Source: Agarophyton chilense (Eukaryota; Rhodophyta; Florideophyceae; Gracilariales; Gracilariaceae). Taken from it: DNA of 64,000 nt. Positions 52,052 through 63,405 of this stretch are shown one piece after another; positions within the stretch are counted from its first letter, which is position 1; each line of letters begins with the position of its first letter. The DNA lies in the NCBI GenBank assembly GCA_030374765.1, contig JARGXX010000012.1:248001-312000 (forward strand), read 5' to 3'. A model generated the notes under the pieces. It worked only from the letters and a program-made list of their open reading frames with translations. It made no database searches and was not told the DNA's origin. The position numbers were made by a program, and so were the translations under genes.

Positions 52052-52991
52052 GTCAGTCCGCCTCGCGGTTGGACATGAGTGAAAGATCCTAGCATCTCCA
52101 TCATGCTTCACGGCGCGAGCCACGGAGCAGCGACGCGTGCGGGATTGCGGTGCTTGCGCGCGCGTTGCCACACACGTGCGCCACGCGCGTGCTTTACCGA
52201 CCGGTGCGTTTGCAGACTTAATGTGCACGTGCCGTTACAGCAATGCCCGGCTAGGTCGGTATCCGATTCGGTATACAGTAACGCGCGTAGTGCGCCTTTG
52301 CGTCTGCTCAAAAAATCACAAGTCTTTTGGCCGTGCGGAGAGTCCAAATCGGGCATTCTCAGAGCCCGCGGCGGCTTCGTTTCCGAGATATCGGCCAAGA
52401 CTTTTTTCCGCGTTTTTGATACCATACGGGGCGGTAATTTTCGCGTCGGATTTTTTTGATTATCCTTGCAGGTAACCGCTCGGTTTGGCGTGGGGCGCAG
52501 TGCGTATACGCTTGTTGCGGGTATGCACGCGGGCACCGCCGGCGCGGGCAGGCACCGAGTGCCATGTTGTAATCGGTGTACGCGTGTTGCTTGGCTCCAG
52601 GCGGGCTGTGGTGCCGGAGTTACCGAGTATATCACGGTAGTGGCGTCGGGGGGTTGTTGGTCGATGTCCATGTCCGGTCGCAGGGGGGTACGGTGCCGAC
52701 GGAGTCGCACACAATCGCCCCCTTCTTCCCTTTGCCGCACGGTAGTTCAGCACCCGCTAGTGGTTACCGATCGGAGGTGATTCCCAATGTTCTGCCGGAG
52801 GCCATGTCCAATTTTGGGATTCCCTCAGTGCTGACGGAGTCGCACGGAGTCACAACACACGCTGGTGAGTGCCGATCGGAGGTAAACTGCAATGTTCGGC
52901 CGGAGGCCATGTCCGATTTTGGAATACCTCCTATCGTTCGGCTTGTATCCCCCCCCCTTCTAGATGCGACGGCCCCGCCCGGCGTACAGTT
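52052..52991. other. Spacer between antisense ORF and chromodomain end of pol
   Basis: About 940 bp without a supported gene. It contains two partial direct repeats near 52770-52850 and 52860-52930 (both include a GATCGGAGGT...AATGTTC-GCCGGAGGCCATGTCC pattern). Confidence 0.45.
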
Positions 52992-55900
52992 TCATGCCGT
53001 TCGGGATTTGCGCTTCCAATATCGGCTAATAAAGTGTTGCGGAACATTCTTGGGAGATTCCCAAGAGTCTTCCGCAGCACTGCAACCGTACCAGCGTACG
53101 CGATAAACAAGACCGTGCGGAGGGTCGTCGGCCCGCCCATGGTCGAGGATTCGCTCGACAATGCCAATGCTGTCCGGTTGGGTAGAGTTAGACTTAGCCG
53201 AATCGAGTTGTGAAAGCTCCGCTCGGTGATTATTTCCAGCAGGGGGCGAGGTAGTGTCCGTCACGGGTTCCTCTGCAAACGGACCGTACGGGCGCGTTCT
53301 GTTGTAACTGGAACGGGTTGTATCCGAGCGGGGGCGCGAGAGACGCGGTCAATGCTGATGGTATCGTGTATCCCGTCAACATTGATCGTGACCGTTCTGT
53401 CCGTCGCGGAAATGACTTTGTAGGGCCCCGTGGTCTTTGGCAGAAGTTTCCGTGAGGTACGTTCCTGCTCCTCGAGCACGCCACCGGTCGGAGTTGTCGT
53501 AGGACCGTCAAGGAAGACCTCCTCGTCGGGCGCAAATGTGGGGGTTGCCCGTACGGATTTGTCGAAGTCCGCCTTGTAGCGCTGTTGCGCATTTGTGAGG
53601 CGGTTCCGAGCGGACTGGAGTGTAGCCTTGAGAAGCCTGAGTGTGTAGCGCTTCATATGTCCCGGGGTTGGCTGCGTCGGTGTTGCTGGGTGCGTGGCGG
53701 AGCTGGGTTCGTCCAGGACGACGTTCGGAGGTACGCAGGTCAGGGCCAAATCGAAAGGCGTGGTGCCCGTGCTTCGGTGTACCTAAAGGTTGTAACCGTA
53801 CGTTAGCGGCTGTATATACGCGTGCCAGTTAGATTGGTGATCCGCAACGTAGTGCCGTAGGCGCTGGACGAGCGTCTTATTAAACCGTTCGGCTTGTCCG
53901 TTCGCCTGAGGGTGGTACGCCGTCGTTGTGACGTGTTTCGTACCTAAGGCCCTGCAATTCTCCTCGAAGAACTTCGAGACAAACTGAGGTCCGTTGTCGG
54001 TGAGCAAATAGTTCGGAATTCCGTACGGGTAAGCCCAATTCTCTAAGAACGTCCGGGCCACCACCGGGGCGGTTGTGGACCGTAGCGGAACTTCTCCGCA
54101 GAGCTTTGTGAACCGGTCGGTGATGAAGAGGATGTACTCATGTCCAGTGACTGACTTCGGAAATGGACCGACGATGTCCATTGCCACGAACTCAAGTGGC
54201 CCCGCAGCGGAAAAGAGCTTAAGCCGCTTCTGTGAGCGGTTTTGTGTGCCGCGCATTGCGGCGCACGAGCGGCAATCCGAGCGGTTTGATAAACATCATT
54301 AGCCATCTGTGGCCAGTAGAAGTCCCTTCGGAGAGTGTTGTACATTCGAGTCCCGCCCGGGTGTCCTTCCAGGCGCGGATAATGCGAAAGATGGAGGACG
54401 CGCGGAACCAGCGAGCGGGGTACCACCTTCTGTAGGGCTCCGTCCAGCGGGGAGCGACGGATGAGAACTCCGTAACGGTTGATGTCGAAGAGGGTAATCC
54501 CATTACCAACGTCCTTCCGCACGGATTTGCAGTACTCGTCCTCCGCCTGCTCTCGGATGAGCTCTTCCAAAGTGACCGGTCGGACGTTCATCTCCTCTTC
54601 GACGATGGCCATGACCTCGGGGCAGCCGATCGGGTTCTGTCCGTCGTGCCAGTCAAGGACAGCGTCTGTCTTGATCTCACCGTTGACGGTGATGTCCGCA
54701 ACGAGGTCGTCGTTCTCTTCCGCACGGTCCGCAAGGAGTAGGCATGGGACCTCCTCGTCCAGGGAAGTGGTGTTTTCTCCGTCCGTCTGGATTCGCGACA
54801 GCGCGTCAGCGGCTTGGTGTTTTATGCCCAGCCGGTGGACTATATCGAGGTCATACCCCATGAGACGGAGCCGCCAACGAGCCAGCCGTCCGGAAGCGTC
54901 CGCCAGGTTGAGTATCCACCTCAATGCGTGGTGGTCCGTACGGAGGGTGAAGCGGGCGCCCTCGAGATACGGTCGGAGGTGCAGTATTGCCCACACGACA
55001 GCGAGGCATTCCCGTTCCGTTGTGGAATATGACCGCTCAGCCTTATTCAGCGAGCGGCTCCAGTATCCGATTGGGAGTAAGTCACCGTCCGGTTGCTTCT
55101 GTAATAAGACGCAACCGACTTGCTTATCGCAAGCGTCGGTATCCAGGACGTACGGAATATCTTGACGTGGGATAGCCAGAATGGGGGGACGTATTAACCG
55201 TTTGCGAAGTTTCTCGAAGGCCTCGTGCTCCGTATCGGCCAGGGTCTCGAAGTTGAACGGTTTGTTCTTTTCGAGCTTGCTGTTCAACGGGGCCGCAATT
55301 CGGGCAAAGCTTTTAAGAAAACGTCGGAAGACGTTGCACAGTCCCAAGAACGAACGGAGTTCGGTTTGGTTAGTGGGGGGTTTAGCCGCTCGGATAGCAT
55401 CTTGGGTCCTTGTGGAGACCTGCAGCATGCTCGGGCGGATAACGTGACCCAAATAGTCGACAGTATCGCTGAAAAATTGACCTTTATCCAAACGGAGAGT
55501 GATACCGGCCGATCGGAGTGATGAAGGAATGGTCCGAACATGGTCGAAATGCTCTGAAACCGTGTGGGAGTAGATTACAACGTCATCCAGATAGACCAAC
55601 GCGTATTGCCACTTGACGCGGAACAGTATGATGTCCAAGGCCCGTTGAAATGTGGCGGGGGCGTTCTTCAAACCGAACGGCATTCGAACATACCTGTACA
55701 GTCCCATATGAGACGTGAACGTTGTTATATCCCGGTCGGCTTCATCCACCTCGGTCTTCCAATAGCCGCTGTTCGCGTTCAGGGTGGAGAATATTTTTGC
55801 TTCTCCAAGAGAATCGATGCATTCGTCCATTCTCGGTAATGGGTGAGTATCCCGAACAGTGACTGCGTTTAGTCGACGGTAGTCCACACAGAAGCGTAAA

Positions 55901-57083
55901 CTTCCGTCTTTCTTTTGAGCGAACACAACCGGACTGGCCCACTCGGCCGAGGAAGGCTCAATTACACCGAGCTCCAACTGCTTGGTGACCTCCTTGCGTT
56001 CGAGTTCGCGACGCGCCGGACCTGCACGGCATGGCATCTGGTATATCGGCATTGTACCAGGTTCCAATTGGATCCTGTGCTTCGCTGCCGCGATACGGCC
56101 CAGATGGCCGTTCCACAAGTCCCGAAACGGTTTGAGGAGCTCAATGACCCTTTCTCGTTCGGACTCGAATTCGGGGGACAACTGGACCTTTGCGATCCAG
56201 TCGTCTTCTGCATCAGGCGTTGGCTCTTGTCCGGTGGGCTTCGACACGTCCGAAACGGAAATAGATGCGTCGTTGGGGCCCCCCCTCCTTAGTTTCGTCG
56301 CTCCGAGACGGAAAGTCGGGTGTTATTAATGCGACGGGGGAGGGTAACGCCAGGCCGATGATTTTGCCTTTGTGAAGGCGAACCGAACGATCGGAAAAGT
56401 TAGCTACCTGAACGTATAATGCCACGTCCGGTCGGATTTCCATTACCCCGTTAGCCAAGAGGGTTAACTCCTCTTTATGAGCAGAGCAGTGATGTCCTTG
56501 GATAAACATGAGGCCAGCGGCCCGGGAGATTACCAATACATGAGATTCCGACATTGGTGGTATAGAAACCGGGCGGGCGACACGAATCTTGTTCGACGGA
56601 GGTTCCCGAACGGTAGCTTGGGCTGGTAGCATAGATTGCCCTGACGGGGTTGAGCTCTGCCCGGACGCGGATTGAATCGCCACGGGGGGCGAGTTGCGTA
56701 GTACAACAATTCGTTTCGGAGGTAGTATCGCCAAAACGTACTTGTCTATGAAAGACGTGCCAAGTATGCAGCTGGCAGCGAGATTGCTGGATAAACTGAA
56801 CCCGGACGGTCAGCGCTCCAAGCTGGAAAAGGAGGGGTACGACCCCCAATATGTCCATTCGGTTGCGAGACGCAACCGTAATGTTATCCACCGACCGGGG
56901 TTGCAAGTGCCCTCGCCAGTGGGGAGGAAGGTGCCGCACGTGAATGAGGTTCGGACCCGTGCCAGTGTCCAGTACACCTGTAAGTGGAAACATTACCGAT
57001 CGGGAGAAGCCGACGGAGAAATTCACTTTATAGAGCAAACTGTTTAACAACATTACTGGCGCGGCCGGATAGGTTTCATCCAA
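52992..57083 (-). pseudogene. Pol of chromovirus 2, broken: PR, RT, RNase H, integrase, chromodomain
   Basis: The polyprotein is spread over at least five frame segments: 57083-56475, 56734-56213, 56247-54043, 54256-53261 and 53264-52992. The protease has DTGTG (GVLDTGTGPNLIH). In the RT, motif A reads STLNANSGYW, with Asn (AAC, 55777-55779) in place of the catalytic Asp that is present in chromovirus 1 (TALDANWGYW); YLDD is intact. RNase H has LDTDACDKQVG. The integrase has a partial zinc region (HLSHYPRLEGHPGG), the core Asp residues (VAMDIVGPF, LLTDNGPQF) and Glu (GQAERFNKTL). The C-terminus is a chromodomain, IVERILDHGRADDPPHGLVY then VRWYGCSAAEDSWE. The lost Asp alone should abolish polymerisation, and the frame changes prevent a full-length product. 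Confidence 0.85.
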
Positions 57084-57175
57084 AGTGTCTACCGGGCGTC
57101 GCTCCGTCAGGTCGGAGGTCGTACCCGTGTAATCCGCTTCGGTGAGGCTTTCCGGCCTAGGAGAGTCGTGCGCCT

Positions 57176-59452
57176 CTACACGCCCTCCTCGGCTTTTTCC
57201 TGTTCCATAACGGGCTGAGCTGGAGGTAGCTCGCCACTCGTAGCTCGCGGGGCCTCTTTCTGTATGAGCATAACCGGCCGGGGTGAGCTAGCGCGGAACG
57301 GGGTAGCCCGTGCAGGGTTGCCAGAGCGTACGCCAGTAGAGACCCGAGCGGAGCCATTAGTACCATCACGGTTGTAGTATCCCTTTTCACGACGGCGTTG
57401 GTAGTTTCTCTCCCGTGCGGCCAGTAAGTCTTCCCGGACGCCCGGAGGTACCATTTGACAGCAGTTGGGCTCTCGCGAGAGACAGATCCGGCACGGGCGA
57501 TTCACTAACTGACCAGGCGGTGCCGTACTAACCGAAGGCGTCTGGCCGGTACCTGGGGTCATAGCTTGTGCCGTGCGGTATGTGCCCGAGTTGGAAAAGG
57601 TCGACGACGACGGTGTTGTCGGGACCGACGGGGTGGAGCTTCCACGTCCAAAGGCGAGAATGGCTTCGCCATCTTCCGAGTCGGTGTCAAAGGACTCCGT
57701 TGGGGTCCCCACGCTCAGGACTTTCCATGCGGAACTCCGGGGAGTGAGCAGCTTCGTGCCGGGCGGTGTCTCGGTCCGGACGGACTGGCGTCTAGCCGAG
57801 CGGTGGGTATCCCCGTAGGACTCGCCGTATCGGGCGAGTGCGTCGTATCCGATGTGGGGATGAGACGTGAGATGATTTCTCACCTTCGCCCGTATGGCGG
57901 GAAGCAACCCCTCTACGAAGATAGACTTCATCCTCCGGTCGGAAAAGACATTGCCGCAGCGGAGGCCCTTCGTCCACAGTTTCTGAGAGTATTCCGTTTT
58001 GGACATTCCCGAGGACTGGTGGTACAGAATAACCTCCGAGTAAGCGTCGGAAATGACTTCATCCGTGGCGTACGTAGTCAACAGAAAGGTGACGACTTCC
58101 GAGTACGTACGGAGCATTTCGCTGCGCCGCACGTCAACGGCGCCCGTTTCTCCCAAGAGGCGAGACTGGATCAACGCGTGAGCCGGTCCGGTCAGGTAGA
58201 ATTAGAAGCACCAGAGTGCTGCTCCCTCGGACAGTCCGTTGTGGTTGCAGGCGGTTTTAAACCGCTGCAAGAAGTTCAAAACTGAAATAGCGTCAGCTCC
58301 GGAGAAGGAATGTCCCTTCATCTGGACATTCAACTTCTTTTGGTAGCGCGCGATTCCCCGCGCTACCTTCGAGTTGTACTTCCGACTACGGTCGTTGAGC
58401 CGGTACGTACGGTAGTCCACCACCTTGGTGAGCAGTTCGTTCAGCGGCTTGATGCGCCTGGGTGCAGATTTCTCCGAACGGGAACGATACCGGTCGGAGC
58501 GTCTTCTGCGATCAGAACGCTTTGAATCAGAGTCACTGTCAGTCCGGGAAACGGCATCCGAACTATCCAAGCGGTCAGAATCAGTGTCCAAATCGGAGGA
58601 GCGTCGTTTCTGTCTACGACGACGGCTCTTCCGCGCGCGACGGTGGCGATCCGAATCGGAGTTGGAATCAGCCCTACCGCCCTTCTTGCGGCAGCCTCTT
58701 CCCACGTCATCAGAGGAGGAGTCGTCTGAATCTCCGTTCGGATCATCTCGGCGTGAATTAACCGGACGGGCTGGGACCATGGGGGCACTCTGCTGTCACC
58801 CTTCATGTGGTTCCAGGATTCGTTCGGGTTCGTGGTCTGGGGCTACGTCCGGGCGGCCCATTGAAAATTTTGGGAGGGGTGGCAACGTCGCCGTTTTCGT
58901 GTAAACTGCCGGTCGGTCTTCCTTATTTCCTTTTCCAAACCCGATCGGTGTCAACTGCTGCAGCACCTCTTCGACGGTCTCGCGCACTATCGGGGAGATG
59001 ATTTCGGAGAGCAACTCCGGTAGGCGCTCGAGCAGATAACGCTAAACCCGAACAGGAACACGGGACTCGATCTTGGTCTTGACCTTATAGTGCCAATACG
59101 GTTCAAGTTCCTTCCACAGTTCTGCCAGTGTCCGCGGAAGGCTATTCGGAGGGTTCTGTCCGATCGGAGCGGGGGACTGCTGGGCAGCCCCTGCAGCGGC
59201 CGAACTCACTGGGGGGCTTTCGTACCGTGCGGATGAGGAAGCGGAGGGCCCAGGGGGCCTCGAGGTTTTTCGGACGAGAACCTCGGGATTCCCAAGGGGG
59301 AATTCCAGGGTAGGTGCAGTGCTGCGGATGCTGCGGCGGCCAACCGAAGCGGTGCCCGAAGCGGTCTGCAGGGGTGGCTCGCCGGACGGAGCCAATTCTT
59401 TTTCGACATCAACCCGTGCGGTCGAATCCACGTTTGCGTCACGGGGCTGCAT
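57176..59452 (-). pseudogene. Gag of chromovirus 2, with three in-frame stops
   Basis: A single frame from ATG at 59452 to 57176 (TAG at 57176-57178), with stops at 59042-59044 (TAG), 58796-58798 (TGA) and 58202-58204 (TAA). The N-terminal part is Pro/Ser/Ala-rich. A charged Asp/Ser/Arg domain lies at 58780-58480. The gag core includes VDYRTYRLNDRSRKYNSKV, GHSFSGADAISVLNFLQRF and GLRCGNVFSDRRMKSIFVEG, corresponding to YRYYRLEDSS, QSFTGDDPILVLDFLHRF and RCGNVYPAGERCTMFIDG in chromovirus 1. The zinc knuckle is degenerate (CRICLSREPNCC, lacking the His). Same layout as the intact gag, so homology is clear. Confidence 0.85.
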
Positions 59453-59505
59453 CGCGTGACTCCTTTTCCAGATCTGATCTAACCCGTTCGGTAAACACGA
59501 ATCCC

Positions 59506-59526
59506 ACTTCTAAGTCGGGAGACCAA
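59506..59526 (-). other. Primer binding site of chromovirus 2
   Basis: Directly adjacent to the 5' LTR; on the minus strand TTGGTCTCCCGACTTAGAAG and one more base, identical to chromovirus 1. Confidence 0.75.
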
Positions 59527-60089
59527 TGTGAGATAGCGCTGAAAGGCGTGTAAGTTTCCTAGAGGCGCGATCCGTGCGGAGTCCGTAAGCCGGGCGTGCG
59601 TGTCACACGAGGCCGGTCGGGGAACGGTGACGCGTGGAGACGAGCGCCAGCACCGGGCGGTCGTAGGGAGACTAGGCGGTTGGGAACGTCAGGTGCGATC
59701 GAGGTACGCGCGAAGAGTCCGAACGGCTTGTAAACCTGTAGATATCCCGTGCGGAGTAACGCTTCAGGTCTGCTTTAGAAACGATACTTAGACTAGGACG
59801 GTGGTGCTTACCCTTTACTGTTTGGAGGGTGGCGGGGAGCGGAGGTGCATAAGTAGTGTGCACCTCCGAGCTGCAACCCGCATTACAGTCCGTGGTGGCG
59901 CCTGCACCCACGTGGCGGAAATATCACGGGGTGGGGGACGCCAACTACCTACAACTATGCTACGTTTTAACCTACTGTACATGTCCGTCCGGTGTGCAAT
60001 CTTCGCCCACGTGTGCGACCAGGCCACTTGCACTCAGTCCTGACCACGCCCTTCTTACCTGACAACCCGCTCGGATTCATTATACTACA
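59527..60089 (-). repeat. 5' LTR of chromovirus 2
   Basis: 563 bp, paired with 48609-49171. Followed by CAAAT at 60090-60094. Confidence 0.94.
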
Positions 60090-60094
60090 CAAAT

Positions 60095-61874
60095 GACGGA
60101 TTCGTCCTTACTTTCTTTATGGGATTTATCAGTTGTGAAGCGGAATCTGACTTCGTAGATGTCCTAACGCAGATTAAGTCCATGATTCTGATATCACCGG
60201 CCATTATTACAATGGACCGAAGTGCAGCTTGCATAGCAGCTACAGAGAAAGAATTTCAGAATTCGTTTATTGTTCTTGATGATTGGCATGTGAATCAAAA
60301 CCAAATCAAGAATGTTACTACATGGTGTGCCCAAATCGAACGAAGTAGTTGGTGTGAGGACATGTCCAGAGATCTCTTCCATATTCGGAGGTCCAAGTCA
60401 GTGGCCATTTTCATACAGCGGCGCCATGACTTCCAGAAAAGATACTTGAAGCCGTTCACAAACAAATTACCTATGTGGTTTACTTATACGTATGTTCACA
60501 GACCACAATTGCTTGCTTAATGTTTTCGAATCATCGCAGTTCCAAGGCGATAACTCTTCCAAGGAACCAGATATACCGAAGCTTCCAATTCCGGATATCG
60601 TGCCTATGTGCTATCTAAGAAAATCCCTTTTTCAGACATTCCAAGACATCTGCAAGTGTTGACTCACAGACGTGCTGAGGAGCGCAAAGAATCACGCATA
60701 CACTCCATGTACCCTCTCAGTTCTAGATATTGTGCTATACAGAATTGTATGTTGCCTGTACCCCCCGAGATCCTCGATGATCTATTGCAGAATACACCAG
60801 CTATTCATTGAAAAAGTTTATAGAAATAAGTATAGAACCATCGAGTAACTCTTCTGTTCGGCGTACATTTGTCAAGAATATGGAAAACGTGCACTGACCT
60901 GAGCTCCTCTTGCAAGAAGAGAATAGAACCGGCTTCGTTGCGTGTTTTCAGCTAACTTGGAGCTTTTATTTCATCCGAAAGCATGATACTTCTAATTCAA
61001 ATACACTTCTCCCTTCAACTGAAACACTACGAGTTTTATTTGCACTTCAGAAGGTGAGGAGCGATGATGGAGGAGAAAAGATCTATTCGTACGATGCGAT
61101 TGTAGGAACATGGATTCACTCGGATTTCCCTGTCGGTACATTGTGAAGTGTGCGTTTTCATATAATGAATACGTCCTAACTGAGCCTAGATTGAAAGAGG
61201 GCTTGGACGAACACATTGAAATCGAATCGTTCTGCGACCCATATTGGAGGTCCAACCGTGAGTTCTATTCTTTTAATGACGTCTGCAATGTAAGGAACAT
61301 GTGCGGTGTTATTTATATGTATTCGTTGCAAAAGAAAATGGAATCGTTTACCAGTAATTCAATTCACACAGACATAGGCGTTGATCTATTTCTCCATAAA
61401 TCTACAGAGCAAGAAGTGAGAAAGCATGTGAAATGGTCCGATAACAACTCTCTGTTTAATCGAATACATCGGCTTGTAGAAGGGATGGGCCCTGTCGCTG
61501 TGGAAGAGTTGTTTGAACTGCTGAAGGAAGCGAAAAGAAGACTAAGTAAAGGATCTATGGTAACGAAACAAATGCTTGATGACTTTCCAACAGTTGTCGG
61601 CACTAAAGATAAAAAGAACTAGAGAGTTCACAAAATGGATAAAGGAACTATTCACACCACACTAACTCTACTGCCTCCAAACATGTCCCGAGTGAAGATC
61701 ACCAAAAGAAAAAAAGGCTTAACCGAAAGATTAAAGGCAAAGAAGAGCAAACTTAGCAACAAGGTGAAACAACGCGTGGAGATGGACGCAAACGGAAATG
61801 GGCTGAAATCATCACAAGGTTCCGCTGATGATTCTAAATCACTAATTCACAGAAAAGCAACCAAAGAAGCGTAG
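60095..61874 (+). pseudogene. MULE transposase, C-terminal part
   Basis: The first codon (GAC at 60095) continues the frame that was open at 48608, so the chromovirus inserted within the catalytic domain. Residues GFVLTFFMGFISCEAESDF follow, then the second catalytic Asp in PAIITMDRSAACIAATEKEF and the LDDWHVNQNQ block, equivalent to the C-DWH motif of MULEs with Asp in place of Cys. After 60520 the reading changes frame several times. A SWIM-like piece (MDSLGFPCRYIVKCAF) lies at 61110-61157 and a helical tail runs to 61622. A Lys-rich end (KITKRKKGLTERLKAKKSKL) lies at 61635-61874, possibly a nuclear localisation signal. I cannot locate the catalytic Glu with certainty. Confidence 0.7.
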
Positions 61875-63134
61875 AAGAAGGCCTTTGATATTATGGAAAA
61901 GGGTGATCGTCGGTGAATCCTGATTGAGGTTCTACCCTGTAAGATTCTCCGTCCTACGAATAAAGCAATAAATATACACGTCAATAACAAGTATCCGTTA
62001 ATTATCTTTTTTAAGCTTCCAAACCATTCAAATTAATTGTTCATGGAGCATCCAGGCAGAACAGGTCACGATTTGACTTTGCTGGCCAAGGAACACCACC
62101 TCAAAAGGCAAGTTATCCACTGCGATCTATTCGGTTGAATAGCAATGCGACCCCGAAGAGAGTTCCTCCTATTTGTAGAGTTCATTTCAATCAAAACGGC
62201 TTTATCGCGTCGATAGCCCAACTTTCAAAACAAGAAAAGCTCGCTTCCATACTTAGCTCTGCACAAATCTCAGGAGCAGCCTTCCGCCCATGCCAACTTT
62301 TAATGCCTACACCGATCCCGTAGCTAATCCCAATATTCATGCGATCCCTTCCAAGCCGTTAACACTTCATGATTCCCATCGTTCCTTTCGATTTGCAACT
62401 CGCGCGGGCCAAGTAGTTTCAAAAGCGAAGTATCGTGTTCCAGAAATGATACACCCCCGTCAATAATCAATTCCTTCGCCGGATTTTAAGGGAGACCACG
62501 CCTTCCATTTCACCCGGAATCCATTTCAGTCGAAAAGGATTCGACTAACTCGGGCGTGGCTAAGAATGTGGCATCTGGCGTAGACGTATCGGTTTCAAAG
62601 AAGAGACCCAGTACCAAAGAAGAGTTAGTAAGAGCTGGGACTGAAAATCATGAAGCCGAGAGGAGAAAGTTAAACCCTTAATGAAGGCTTGATAAGTAGG
62701 GAAGGAATACAAAAGAAACGACAGATCGAGTAAATCTTAAAAAAATAAAGCAGAAAAGTTCGAAATCGGCTTTTTCCACGCCGGCTGTGCATCCCATTCG
62801 GGTCACTCAACCTGTAAAAGTCACACAGGCTCACTCTGCACACTCTGTTAGAAATTTGTAGCTGTCTCAAGCGTTTCAGCGTGTTAAACCAGAACAGCCT
62901 GTAAAGGTGACATCAACTGCCTCCGACTCCTGCGCGTGCATCATATTGTTTCGCTCATCGGTATCCACAGCAAGCAGCAGCTCGCAGAATTCTGGTGGGA
63001 GATTTTGAGGCCGGCAGCGGTGCGGTTTGCATTGGCATCGACATACAAATCGGAAGGTCGAATGGTGACCATCACAGATATGACCGCAGTGGTCACGCAG
63101 ATAACAAAAGCAGCAGGTGTTACGTTTGGAAAGC
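61875..63134. other. MULE 3' interior
   Basis: Short protein-like stretches (for example 62135-62323 on plus) are present, but no motif is recognisable. Probably decayed transposon sequence. Confidence 0.35.
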
Positions 63135-63405
63135 GCGCCAATTTTTGAACCTGACGATAATGACTGAAAAAAGGGAGGACTTGGACTGGAACCATTGGGC
63201 AGAGGTGCAACGATGTTTGAGCCTAATGTTTTTATTGGTCGAAATTCTAAAATACTATATAGCCATTGGCAGAGGGAGAATCGGCCTCCTGGTGCAATAG
63301 TAATGGAAACAAATGTCTGAGCCCAGACCTCTGGCTGGTCATTTTTGCGACAACGGCGACGTCGTGTCGATTCGGCATTTGCCTCTCATATGAGCCAATA
63401 ATTAC
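63135..63405 (-). repeat. Right terminal inverted repeat of the MULE
   Basis: Reverse complement of 44685-44940 with scattered differences. The outer end contains CATATGAGCCAAT. Confidence 0.75.

Larger units (their letters stand above)
48604..60094 (-). mobile_element. Ty3/Gypsy chromovirus 2, degenerate, with antisense ORF
   Basis: LTRs of 563 bp (48609-49171 and 59527-60089) differ at ten positions by eye and are flanked by CAAAT (48604-48608 and 60090-60094). The element reads on the minus strand: primer site at 59506-59526, gag at 59452-57176, pol at 57083-52992 ending in a chromodomain, then a long plus-strand ORF (49565-52051), a purine tract and the 3' LTR at 48609. Gene order and the antisense frame match chromovirus 1, but the proteins are strongly diverged. 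Several stops and frame changes make it inactive. Confidence 0.93.
44685..63405 (+). mobile_element. MULE-type DNA transposon with Ulp1-like gene, interrupted by chromovirus 2
   Basis: About 250-bp sequences at 44685-44940 and 63135-63405 are inverted copies of each other, at roughly 85% by eye. Their outer ends correspond: CTCATATG on the left and the complement of CATATGAG on the right. Between them lie, all on the plus strand, a Ulp1-like protease segment and a MULE transposase, the latter split by chromovirus 2 (48609-60089). Without the insertion the element is about 7.2 kb. I could not establish a clear 8-11 bp target duplication, so the exact ends are uncertain. All coding parts are broken. 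Confidence 0.65.
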
